Made by a program: the position numbers and the translations under genes. A stretch of 64,000 nt of DNA, taken from the IMG/VR virus record IMGVR_UViG_3300042321_002788, positions 18,807 through 82,806 of that record, one strand, 5' to 3'. Numbering within the stretch: the first letter of the stretch is position 1; each line of letters begins with the position of its first letter. The notes beneath the pieces were generated by a model. It had not been told where the DNA came from, did no database searches, and saw nothing but the letters and a program-made list of their open reading frames with translations. This document shows positions 23,431 to 30,373 of this stretch, piece by piece. Origin of the DNA: a virus.

Positions 23431-23492
23431 CAATCGGCCAAATCAAAACGGGGAATTATCTCCGTTTCATATTAACACTAACAAAAACCACT

Positions 23493-23873
23493 ATGATTTT
23501 AATCTTGTCTCTTAAATTAGAAGATTTTGAGGTTTTAAAATCTTCTATTCAGAAAATCGACAACATTGACACTAACTTAAGTCTTGTTAAGCTACAAGAT
23601 TACTCTTTATCGGGCATAGGTTTGACAAGAGTAGCTTTAATCTGTGATAAGCCTCCTCAGATAATCGCAAAAAAAGGAATCAACTTTTCTACAGAAGCAA
23701 TTATCCCTGAAACCAAATACTGTGCTGCCTGCTTAGTTTTGGGTAAATTTACGGCACTTAATGCCCGAAACAATTCTGGGTATTGTTTAAAACATCGAGA
23801 ACTCGATCCTAAACGAAAACAGGATCAACACCAACGCTACCAACAAAGACGTAGTACAAATGCTCAGAAATAG
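23493..23873 (+). CDS. Hypothetical protein with C-terminal Cys/His cluster
   Basis: An earlier ATG at 23424 overlaps the predicted -10, so the ATG at 23493 is preferred (126 residues). This also matches the promoter-to-start spacing of the sister genes better. The C-terminal ~45 residues contain CAACLVLG and YCLKHREL, a possible zinc site, followed by a very basic Gln/Arg tail. A nucleic-acid-binding role is plausible. The family is unknown. Confidence 0.6.
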   Translation: MILILSLKLEDFEVLKSSIQKIDNIDTNLSLVKLQDYSLSGIGLTRVALICDKPPQIIAKKGINFSTEAIIPETKYCAACLVLGKFTALNARNNSGYCLKHRELDPKRKQDQHQRYQQRRSTNAQK

Positions 23874-23940
23874 CTCTCCCATATACTTGACTTTATTGGG
23901 AGAATTTTGTAAGATAAGACTAGGCAAACAGACACAAGAG
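23851..23940 (+). promoter_or_regulatory. Repeated promoter/operator, family A copy 3
   Basis: TTGACT at 23887 and TAAGAT at 23910 are 17 bases apart. TCTCCCA (23875-23881) and TGGGAGA (23897-23903) form the dyad. Its upstream part overlaps the end of the preceding gene. Confidence 0.75.
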
Positions 23941-23949
23941 GACAAAAAA

Positions 23950-25041
23950 ATGACTTCAAATATCGAACTTTACGAAAAAGCCACAATTATCAGGCTTTTC
24001 CAAAGCACCCTCAATCAAATTAACCAAGAGTGTTTCGGAGAAAAATTGTCAGTCACCGATAACGGTGATTATGTTACGGTCAAAACGCAAGGGTTATTTG
24101 TTGCAAATTATGACATCCAAAAGCTTTGGGACGCACTAGAAAACTATGATCAAGATAACTGTGTTAAATTTGATAATTTGTGGGATTCTCTTGATAATTG
24201 CAAATACACCCTTCCAGAAAATCAGGAAACTGAAAATGAGTTAAAGACCGATGATGAGTTATCTTTTTCTGAAAAAAGACAGGTTGCGCTCGTTCATTGG
24301 TTGTTTGATGAACCTGGCCTAGAATACCAAGAGTTCAATAAAGCATGGATTGAAAAGGAAAACTTAAAGCGGGAAAATTTTGAATTGACTCAATCTATTC
24401 AAGAGATGCACAATCTCAGACAGCGTGAGATTAAAGAAGTATCTGAGATTATTAACCACTTGACGGCTTGTATTCATGAATTAAAACAGGACAAAGAGTT
24501 CAATAAAGCATGGATTGAAAAGGAAGCCTTAAAACAACGAATACATGATCTTGAATGCACAGTTTTTCTACTGCAAAAAGAAACAAATCAAATAACAGTT
24601 CTAAACGAATCTGTTACTCAATTACATACTCGTATTTATCAACTGGAACAGGAAAATAAGCGACTAAAAAGCAGTCAATTAGAAGCCAAACCAGAACCTA
24701 AGCTAGATAAAAAACCGATGTCTAAAAAGCCTAAGTTTAAACTGCCAGAAAACTTTGCTGACTACCAGCAAGAGTGTGATGGCTTGATCGATGCCTTATC
24801 CTGTTTTTACAATATCAAAAAAGGTAAATGGGGAAAAGACATTCTCCAGTTTATTCTTACTCCCAACGATACCGAGAAAGCAAAGCATCCATACCCTGAT
24901 AAGTGGAAAGCAGGGCTATATTTACAGTCTGGAGTAGCCTGGACAGTCGATAAAGTCAATTTGTCTGACCCTGATGAATGGTCAGACTGGTTTATGGATG
25001 TCAACGACTTCGCTGACGCTAACGACATAGAGATTAGTTAG
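23950..25041 (+). CDS. Long coiled-coil early protein
   Basis: An open frame begins upstream, but the family A promoter and ATG at 23950 give 363 residues. A predicted coiled coil spans about residues 125-260 and contains an internal repeat: EFNKAWIEKENLK is echoed ~60 residues later as EFNKAWIEKEALK. The C-terminal domain is globular and Trp-rich (GVAWTVDKVNLSDPDEWSDW). No family is recognised. It could be a scaffold or a partner of the other family A products. Confidence 0.7.
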   Translation: MTSNIELYEKATIIRLFQSTLNQINQECFGEKLSVTDNGDYVTVKTQGLFVANYDIQKLWDALENYDQDNCVKFDNLWDSLDNCKYTLPENQETENELKTDDELSFSEKRQVALVHWLFDEPGLEYQEFNKAWIEKENLKRENFELTQSIQEMHNLRQREIKEVSEIINHLTACIHELKQDKEFNKAWIEKEALKQRIHDLECTVFLLQKETNQITVLNESVTQLHTRIYQLEQENKRLKSSQLEAKPEPKLDKKPMSKKPKFKLPENFADYQQECDGLIDALSCFYNIKKGKWGKDILQFILTPNDTEKAKHPYPDKWKAGLYLQSGVAWTVDKVNLSDPDEWSDWFMDVNDFADANDIEIS

Positions 25042-25057
25042 CTTCTAGTTATCAGTT

Positions 25058-25145
25058 ATCAGTAGTACATCTGCTCAGAAATAATTCTCCCATATACTTG
25101 ACTTTATTGGGAGAACGATCCACAATAGAAAGTAATCAAAACACA
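25058..25145 (+). promoter_or_regulatory. Repeated promoter/operator, family A copy 4
   Basis: TTGACT at 25098 and CACAAT at 25121 are 17 bases apart, with perfect 8-bp arms TTCTCCCA (25085-25092) and TGGGAGAA (25108-25115) straddling the -35. The sequence to CACACGAGG is almost the same as copy 1. Confidence 0.8.
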
Positions 25146-25159
25146 CGAGGTACTAAGTC

Positions 25160-25303
25160 ATGTCTAACGCTAAACAACCAATCGAAACAACACAAATTCC
25201 TGAAATTAAAAAGGCTCAAATTTTCTACGAAGAGATTGAGCAAATAACTCAATCTTTAAATCAGAAAGTACAAACAGTGCTAGACAAATATCCGATGCTG
25301 TAA
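25160..25303 (+). CDS. Small protein under a family A promoter
   Basis: This 47-residue frame (MSNAKQPIETTQIPEIKKAQ onwards) is helical and charged. It sits 34 bases after the -10 of promoter copy 4, the same spacing as its sister units, which supports it as a real gene. CGAGG lies 8 bases before the ATG. The function is unknown. Confidence 0.65.
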   Translation: MSNAKQPIETTQIPEIKKAQIFYEEIEQITQSLNQKVQTVLDKYPML

Positions 25304-25454
25304 TCAGTTATCAATTATCAGTTGTCATCCGCCAAAAAGTGTGTGATTACTTTATTGGCTTGATTTTCCAAGATTTTTGGCAGTTCTGCGATCAGTGTAA
25401 CCATAGGTAAATCTACGAACTACAAAAAGATAATAAAAAAGTTTGACAAACTAC

Positions 25455-25492
25455 TTGACACGAAAACATATCCCTGTTATATTGGGTATATA
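25455..25492 (+). promoter_or_regulatory. Repeated promoter/operator, family B copy 1
   Basis: TTGACA at 25455 and TATATT at 25478 are 17 bases apart. ATATCCC and GGGTATAT flank the -10 as an imperfect dyad. Almost the same sequence precedes the gene at 26639. Confidence 0.75.
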
Positions 25493-25516
25493 CCAAAACA
25501 CACAAAAGAGGTTACG

Positions 25517-26134
25517 ATGAAATTTAACAGACAGGCACCTGGTCACTACGTTGCAGTAGCAGAAAAAGTTGAAATTAAAAAAGGTATTGGTGTCAATAAA
25601 GATAAATGGTTCTGTTATTTTCCTGATGGTAAAGTATCTTACCGCCGTAGCTATGAAGCGGCTAAGGCTTGGTCAGAAAAATATATAGGGCAACCACAAA
25701 CAAAACAATTTCAACCTACACCTAAAAAATCACAACCATCTTTAAAAACACTACTTCAGCAAAATTTAAGCTGTGTAAGAGGTGTAGAACCTTTAGGATG
25801 TTTTAATAGTGGACGCGCTGCCGCAATTGTTCATCTGTCTGTAAATGATAAATCTTTTTATGTAGTTGGCTATGATGAGTGCATAGAAGATACCATTTTC
25901 AAAATCAGAAAAAATCTTCGGGCTGGCATTTTAGATAATTCCTATGAGGCTAATTCTCATACATATTTAATTTTTGAGAATTTTTCTAAAGCCGAAAAAG
26001 CTTATCGTAGCATGGATAACAAAATGAGAGAAAGAAACTTAGCTGATTTGAAAGTTATCAAAGAAGCTAAAGAAAAAGCTAAACAAGGAGACATAGAGGC
26101 TATGTTTACACTAGGAGACTACGGGGTTATTTGA
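25517..26134 (+). CDS. Hypothetical early protein
   Basis: This 205-residue protein starts 34 bases after a family B -10. The first ~60 residues form a basic, beta-rich segment (WFCYFPDGKVSYRRSYEAAK) resembling a small AP2/Arc-arm-like DNA-contact module. A compact middle domain and a helical, lysine-rich tail follow. No family can be named with confidence. Confidence 0.65.
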   Translation: MKFNRQAPGHYVAVAEKVEIKKGIGVNKDKWFCYFPDGKVSYRRSYEAAKAWSEKYIGQPQTKQFQPTPKKSQPSLKTLLQQNLSCVRGVEPLGCFNSGRAAAIVHLSVNDKSFYVVGYDECIEDTIFKIRKNLRAGILDNSYEANSHTYLIFENFSKAEKAYRSMDNKMRERNLADLKVIKEAKEKAKQGDIEAMFTLGDYGVI

Positions 26135-26153
26135 AAAATATTTTCCAAACCCC

Positions 26154-26195
26154 TTGACAACATACAAACATATCCCCTACAATGGGGATATAGAG
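26154..26195 (+). promoter_or_regulatory. Repeated promoter/operator, family B copy 2
   Basis: TTGACA at 26154 and TACAAT at 26178 are 18 bases apart. Perfect 8-bp arms ATATCCCC (26170-26177) and GGGGATAT (26184-26191) exactly frame the -10 hexamer. Confidence 0.8.
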
Positions 26196-26220
26196 AAACA
26201 AACACAAAGGAGATAAGCAG

Positions 26221-26397
26221 ATGCCTAACAGAAAAAAACGTACAATAGAAATACAAATTGAATACAAAAAACAAAGACTTTCTGTAGTTGAATTACAAAT
26301 TAGAAAACACCGAAATCCTGGTAAATACAAAAAAGAAAGAGACTTGATTTTGTCTGAAATTGAAAAAATGGAAGCCTTAATTAATGCAATGTCCTAA
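26221..26397 (+). CDS. Small basic helical protein
   Basis: This 58-residue frame (MPNRKKRTIEIQIEYKKQRL onwards) follows the family B promoter copy 2 and has AGGAG 7-11 bases before the ATG. It is Lys/Arg/Glu-rich and entirely helical, consistent with a small nucleic-acid-binding protein or inhibitor. Its end overlaps the next gene by 14 bases. Confidence 0.7.
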   Translation: MPNRKKRTIEIQIEYKKQRLSVVELQIRKHRNPGKYKKERDLILSEIEKMEALINAMS

Positions 26398-26581
26398 ATG
26401 CCAATCACAGAGAATCTCTAAAAAGGGATTCTCTGTGTCAGGAAAACAGCGTTATCGCTGTAAAGACTGCAATCATCATTTTACTGGTAATCCAGCAGGA
26501 AAACCCTCCCACCCTGATTCAATGACTAACGCCGAAAGATGTCGGCGTTATCGGTTGAAAAAAAAACAAAAAAACACTTGA
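26384..26581 (+). CDS. Zinc-ribbon protein (InsA/IS1-type ribbon)
   Basis: This 65-residue protein has the Cys4 ribbon CPKCQSQRISKKG...RYRCKDCNHHF, the DNA-contact ribbon found at the start of IS1-type InsA, then a basic tail (RCRRYRLKKKQK). No transposase follows, so it is a stand-alone DNA-binding module. The same ribbon is fused to a helix-turn-helix in the gene at 19105-19434. Confidence 0.75.
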   Translation: MQCPKCQSQRISKKGFSVSGKQRYRCKDCNHHFTGNPAGKPSHPDSMTNAERCRRYRLKKKQKNT

Positions 26582-26612
26582 CACGAAAACATATACCTGT
26601 TATATTGGGTAT
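26578..26612 (+). promoter_or_regulatory. Repeated promoter/operator, family B copy 3
   Basis: TTGACA at 26578 and TATATT at 26601 are 17 bases apart, in a block nearly identical to copy 1. ACATATACC and GGGTATGT flank the -10. It overlaps the end of the ribbon gene. Confidence 0.75.
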
Positions 26613-26638
26613 GTACCAAAAAACCAAAGGAGTTCATC

Positions 26639-26929
26639 ATGGATCGCATTCAAGAAATTCTTTCTTTACTAGAAAAAATTGAAATCGAAAAAGCCATCTT
26701 AGACCAAAAAAAATCTGAGCTAATGGCAGAATATAAACACCACAAGGAACACCACAAGCGAATCGCATACCATAATGTCAACATCCAGCTATTCCGTGTG
26801 CAGTGTCAGCTAATTGATTTACGAAAAGCTGACGAAAAATGTTCATTGGTCTATGATGTTTTGCTCGACAAGCGGGCAAAGCTAGATAAACAGCTTGCCG
26901 ATCTAGATAAACAGTTTGCTAACAGTTAA
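26639..26929 (+). CDS. Coiled-coil small protein
   Basis: This 96-residue protein is almost all helix, Lys/Glu/His/Gln-rich (MDRIQEILSLLEKIEIEKAI), and ends with a repeated DKQLADLDKQFA. It has AGGAG before its start and lies under family B promoter copy 3. It may oligomerise; the function is unknown. Confidence 0.65.
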   Translation: MDRIQEILSLLEKIEIEKAILDQKKSELMAEYKHHKEHHKRIAYHNVNIQLFRVQCQLIDLRKADEKCSLVYDVLLDKRAKLDKQLADLDKQFANS

Positions 26930-26941
26930 TAAAGTAGTTTA

Positions 26942-26961
26942 GCCGGCTAATATTAGCCGGC
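26942..26961 (+). promoter_or_regulatory. Perfect GC-rich palindrome in a leader
   Basis: GCCGGCTAAT is followed directly by its inverse ATTAGCCGGC. No T-run follows; instead AGGAGG and the next ATG come within 17 bases. It could be an operator, an attenuator or a processing site. Confidence 0.5.
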
Positions 26962-26977
26962 ATTAGGAGGGAATCTC

Positions 26978-27211
26978 ATGCAATTTTTAATCGCAGTCCA
27001 GGATCATGAAGGCCGTTGGCATAAGAAAGGATTCGTTACCTTTAATCGGCGGTGTATTCCAGATTCTCGCCTAAAAGATTTTTTTCCCCCAAATACTAGA
27101 GGGTATGAGAATCTTTTAAAATCTTGTCGGTTTTTGGCGGGAGATAAAGCTGCTCAGTCGGTGGATTGGCAGTATCGATCTTTGATGGTTCGTACTCACA
27201 AAATAGATTAA
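26978..27211 (+). CDS. Hypothetical small protein
   Basis: This 77-residue basic protein has an excellent AGGAGG ribosome binding site beneath a GC-rich palindrome. Trp/His/Arg content and strands suggest a compact nucleic-acid-facing fold. No family is recognised. Confidence 0.65.
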   Translation: MQFLIAVQDHEGRWHKKGFVTFNRRCIPDSRLKDFFPPNTRGYENLLKSCRFLAGDKAAQSVDWQYRSLMVRTHKID

Positions 27212-27300
27212 GTCGCGTGTGATTGTTAGCAATTTTACTCAAGACTAAAGATTGTTTGTAATCAGTTATCAGTTATCATCAACTATTTGGGATTAACAAA

Positions 27301-28014
27301 ATGAACCAATTTACAGAAAAACTACCCAATCAAGTCACATTAGAGATGGTAAGCTTACCAGCAGGTAAATTTCTCATGGGTTCTTCTGAAAGCGATGATG
27401 AAAAGCCTCAACACCAAGTCAAAGTAAACAGTTTTGCCATTGGCCAATATCCCATTACTCAGGAACAATATCAAAAAGTGATGGGAACCAATCCTTCTTA
27501 CTTTAAAAATAATCCCCAAAATCCGGTAGAAAAGGTTAGTTGGGACGATGCTCAAGCCTTTTGTAAAAAATTGAGTCAGCTAACAGGGAAAACCTATCGC
27601 CTACCCACAGAAACTGAATGGGAATACGCTTGTCGGGCGGGGACAACTACTCGCTATTATTTCGGTGATGATGCTAATCAGTTAGGAGATTACGCTTGGT
27701 ATGATGGAAATTCTCAAGGGACAACTCATCCTGTGGGACAGAAAAAGCCCAATGGTTGGGGACTCTATGACATGAGTGGCAATGTTTGGGAGTGGTGCGA
27801 AGACGATTGGCACGATAACTATATCGGAGCGCCGACGGATGGATCGGCGTGGTTTATCACGAATGATAATCGTTCTCAGTCTCGTAAGTGTCTGCGCGGC
27901 GGTTCTTGGAGCAGCAACAACCCTAATGGCTGCCGTTCCGCTTTCCGTCTCTACAACGTCCGCCGCGACTACCGCTACATCTATCTCGGTTTTCGGGTTG
28001 TCTGCGACAATTAG
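27301..28014 (+). CDS. Formylglycine-generating-enzyme-like (SUMF1/FGE) C-type-lectin-fold protein, putative DGR variable protein
   Basis: This 237-residue protein is a complete FGE-sulfatase-type domain: MVSLPAGKFLMGSS, ITQEQYQKVMG, PVEKVSWDDAQAFC, YRLPTETEWEYACRAG, NVWEWCEDDW and a final LRGGSWSSNNPNGCRSA...LGFRVVC. The last ~40 codons are GC-rich and full of NNC codons at positions that in cyanobacterial homologues are AAC, the pattern left by adenine-directed mutagenesis in diversity-generating retroelements. It may act as a variable binding protein rather than an enzyme. No reverse transcriptase or template repeat is seen nearby. Confidence 0.85.
   Translation: MNQFTEKLPNQVTLEMVSLPAGKFLMGSSESDDEKPQHQVKVNSFAIGQYPITQEQYQKVMGTNPSYFKNNPQNPVEKVSWDDAQAFCKKLSQLTGKTYRLPTETEWEYACRAGTTTRYYFGDDANQLGDYAWYDGNSQGTTHPVGQKKPNGWGLYDMSGNVWEWCEDDWHDNYIGAPTDGSAWFITNDNRSQSRKCLRGGSWSSNNPNGCRSAFRLYNVRRDYRYIYLGFRVVCDN
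27893..28012 (+). repeat. Candidate DGR variable region
   Basis: From GCGCGGCGGTTCTTGG to the end of the gene, codons such as AGC, AAC, GGC, TTC, CTC, TAC, GTC, GAC and ATC sit at surface positions of the lectin fold, while invariant codons lack adenine changes. The region is richer in G and C than its surroundings. Confidence 0.5.
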
Positions 28015-28054
28015 CCGAGTAATCAGTTATCAGCAAATTAATAGGAGTAAAAAT

Positions 28055-28240
28055 ATGCTACAAAATATAGCAACTTATCGACTAAATTTTCTAAAAATGT
28101 CCGAATTAAGAAAATTGGCATCTGAGTATGGACTTCCAAAGCAACGATGGAACCGCTCAATTTTAATCGTTAAACTCAGTAAAATTGTTGACTGGACGAC
28201 ACTACCAAAGCCTAACATAGTTATTGACTATTTTAGCTGA
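28055..28240 (+). CDS. SAP/Rho-N-like small protein
   Basis: A longer frame starts inside the FGE gene, but AGGAG at 28043-28047 and the ATG at 28055 define a 61-residue gene. MSELRKLASEYGLPKQRWNR followed by SILIVKLSKI fits the short helix-extension-helix of SAP/Rho-N domains that bind nucleic acid. A TTATCAG repeat lies upstream. Confidence 0.65.
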   Translation: MLQNIATYRLNFLKMSELRKLASEYGLPKQRWNRSILIVKLSKIVDWTTLPKPNIVIDYFS

Positions 28241-28326
28241 TAAAATTCAGTTATGCCCTATAGAAATGAGTTATTAAATTAGTTTATCAGTTATCGGTTG
28301 TTAGCAACGAATCAACGGGAGTAATT

Positions 28327-28605
28327 ATGCTATCATTTCAAGAGTTTCAATCTGTAGTTACGCAAAAGTTTCCTCATTGTAATTGGATATTTGAGCAACA
28401 TAAAGTTACTCTTATAGGAGAAGAGTATCTTGCAAACATTACAGACAGTCGAATAATAATTTCCTTTTCTTGCCAGTATCAAAGTTGGTCAGTTGGGTTA
28501 TTAAGTGAAAACAGGGAATATGTTCAAAGTTGGCAGTACGCACACGCTAAATCTTTTGTTTTGATATGCATTCAAATTGAGCGAAATATTCAACTAAAGT
28601 TTTAG
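28327..28605 (+). CDS. Hypothetical protein, tandem duplicate 1
   Basis: This 92-residue protein begins MLSFQEFQSVVTQKFPHCNW and resembles the next gene (MLSFQKFQSTIKENIPYYLW) along its length. The two are tandem duplicates with separate ribosome binding sites. A similar opening layout (helix, then W-F strand) is seen in the proteins at 63463 and 63916. The function is unknown. Confidence 0.65.
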   Translation: MLSFQEFQSVVTQKFPHCNWIFEQHKVTLIGEEYLANITDSRIIISFSCQYQSWSVGLLSENREYVQSWQYAHAKSFVLICIQIERNIQLKF

Positions 28606-28641
28606 TTTTATTAGGATTGTCAATAAATCAACAGGAGTATC

Positions 28642-28914
28642 ATGCTATCATTTCAAAAGTTTCAATCTACAATCAAAGAAAATATTCCCTATTATCTTTG
28701 GGAATTTGAGCAAAATCAATCTTCTGACAATAATGGCGAATATCGAGCAAAAATAAAAAATTCCCAGATAGGAGTACGTTATCTTTGTCGATTAAATAAG
28801 TTTATCGTTATTTTGCAAAATAATGATAAAGACTATGGCGATCAAACAACTATAGCTACAGACTTAAGGTTTGTTCACGATGCCGTCGTGAGCTATATTC
28901 AATTAGAGTTTTAG
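28642..28914 (+). CDS. Hypothetical protein, tandem duplicate 2
   Basis: This 90-residue paralogue of the gene at 28327 has the same N-terminal helix and a C-terminal helix ending YIQLEF (QLKF in copy 1). The middle is divergent. It has ACAGGAG before the start. Confidence 0.65.
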   Translation: MLSFQKFQSTIKENIPYYLWEFEQNQSSDNNGEYRAKIKNSQIGVRYLCRLNKFIVILQNNDKDYGDQTTIATDLRFVHDAVVSYIQLEF

Positions 28915-28918
28915 TGTA

Positions 28919-29413
28919 ATGATTAGATTTTACTGGAATGATAAATTAGTGTCTTATCACGAGACACAAGAGGAAGCTTTTGAACAAGGATTTAAGTATT
29001 TACATCAGCATCCTGCGTCGCCTGATTTTAAGCGTATGCCTCATAGACAGTGTTCATTCGTAGACACAACAGAAATCGATTGGTGGAAACATTCAAAAAT
29101 TCTTTTTGAACGGTTTACTGATTGGATTTGCCATAAGCGGTATTCTGATAATGGAGGCGTACTTATGGACATAAAGCGTATCCTTTCAGAAATAAAAAGA
29201 AAAGGGTATTTATCTTTAGACGATATAAATCAACTAATAGAGATTAACTCATACTTCTTAAATAACTTTGCAAGGTGCTATAAATTAACTCCAGAAGAGG
29301 TAAAAGTGTTAGCATCTGAAAGAAAAGTAACGTTTAACATGGTTTTTGAGTACATAGAAATTGATTATTCGGCATTAGCGCATTGGTTACGCAAATCAAA
29401 AATCACTCCCTAA
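28919..29413 (+). CDS. Hypothetical protein, possibly two overlapping products
   Basis: The frame of 164 residues starts 4 bases after the previous stop. An internal ATG at 29165 has GGAGG 8 bases upstream and would give an 82-residue helical protein (MDIKRILSEIKRKGYLSLDD). Either a full-length protein or a full-length plus short form is possible. The C-terminal half contains YKLTPEEVKVLASERKVTFN, resembling a small helix-turn-helix. Confidence 0.6.
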   Translation: MIRFYWNDKLVSYHETQEEAFEQGFKYLHQHPASPDFKRMPHRQCSFVDTTEIDWWKHSKILFERFTDWICHKRYSDNGGVLMDIKRILSEIKRKGYLSLDDINQLIEINSYFLNNFARCYKLTPEEVKVLASERKVTFNMVFEYIEIDYSALAHWLRKSKITP

Positions 29414-29432
29414 AACCAATAAAAATAAATTG

Positions 29433-29468
29433 TTATAATAGCTGTAAGGATAACTTACAGCTATTTTT
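29433..29468 (+). terminator. Hairpin terminator overlapping a possible extended -10
   Basis: AGCTGTAAG (29440-29448) pairs with CTTACAGCT (29454-29462), followed by TTTTTT. TGTTATAAT (29430-29438) immediately before it fits an extended -10. Only a few bases separate the T-run from the next ATG. Confidence 0.75.
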
Positions 29469-29470
29469 TA

Positions 29471-29869
29471 ATGATTAACTGGAATCTAGGAAAAGACTTA
29501 GCTACTGAAGCTTTTGGGGAAATGGTGTCCGAGTTTGCCCAAGAAATTAATTTTCAGATAGAGGATACTAAATGGAACTGGCCGCGGGAAACCGTGCGTC
29601 AAAACGGTAGTGTAGTTGGCTCACCCCGGGACATTGTAGATACAGGTGAGCTAAAAAATAGCCAATTTATTGAAGATGTATCGGATACCTATAAAGTAAT
29701 CGGTTACACGGCTGATCATGCCGCTCTTGTCCATGAAGGGTATCAAATAGAGCGTAACGATGGGACGGTGACAGATGTTCCCGCCCGACCTTTTATCGAC
29801 ACGGCTATAGAAGACTATAATCCAATTGAGGCTTATAGTGAAATCTTAAAGGAAAAATTAAATGAGTGA
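29471..29869 (+). CDS. Head-tail connector/tail completion protein (HK97 gp10-like)
   Basis: This 132-residue protein has the gp10-family hallmarks: VDTGELKNSQFIED, then HAALVHEGYQI and a VPARPFIDTAI ending. These proteins join the head vertex to the tail. It opens the rightward structural block, directly behind a terminator, and overlaps the next gene by 8 bases. No ribosome binding site is visible near the ATG. Confidence 0.8.
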   Translation: MINWNLGKDLATEAFGEMVSEFAQEINFQIEDTKWNWPRETVRQNGSVVGSPRDIVDTGELKNSQFIEDVSDTYKVIGYTADHAALVHEGYQIERNDGTVTDVPARPFIDTAIEDYNPIEAYSEILKEKLNE

Positions 29870-30311
29870 ATCAGAATTAAGAGATATTTTATTAAGCATT
29901 AGAAACAATTTAAAGATACTTATCGGCACTGACTTAGGTAAATACGAAATAACAAGCCCTACAGGGCAAAATTTAAAAGAAATTGATGCTATTTGGGTAG
30001 AGCCTCCTGAATTACCCCCTAACTATAAAGTAAAACCTAATAGCGGCATCGAAGCAATTATTCAAAGAGAGCCTAATCCTTATCACGAAAATTTACTAGG
30101 ATATACCGTAGGTATAAACAACTATTGCATTACCTTGAAACAATACAATCTAGAGAAATCCCTAACACCAGTGATTGAAACACTTAAATCTTCTCGCTAC
30201 TGGAATTTTCTAGATCAGCCTCGCCTAACCTCCTATACCAAAACCTCCGAGGGGATTATCAGACCAAAAGTGACCTTTAAAATCACTACTGCTAGGCTTT
30301 TAGACTTCTAG
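29862..30311 (+). CDS. Putative tail terminator/connector protein
   Basis: This 149-residue protein follows and overlaps the gp10-like gene. It is alpha/beta with a helical N terminus (LRDILLSIRNNLKILIG), and its size and position match the tail terminator (gpU/gp11-like) that caps the tube. There is no decisive motif. The call rests on gene order before the major tail protein. Confidence 0.55.
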   Translation: MSESELRDILLSIRNNLKILIGTDLGKYEITSPTGQNLKEIDAIWVEPPELPPNYKVKPNSGIEAIIQREPNPYHENLLGYTVGINNYCITLKQYNLEKSLTPVIETLKSSRYWNFLDQPRLTSYTKTSEGIIRPKVTFKITTARLLDF

Positions 30312-30373
30312 AGTACACATTTACTAATCTTTTATAGTACAATATAACTAGAAAAGTTTAGTTAGTGATTAGA

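Noticed and set aside
27301-28014. Complete diversity-generating retroelement
   Set aside because: No reverse transcriptase, accessory protein or template repeat could be found in the window; only the variable-gene-like end is present.
27776-28054. Ser/Thr/Ala-rich frame overlapping the FGE gene
   Set aside because: It is an out-of-frame reading of the FGE gene; the true downstream gene starts at 28055 behind AGGAG.
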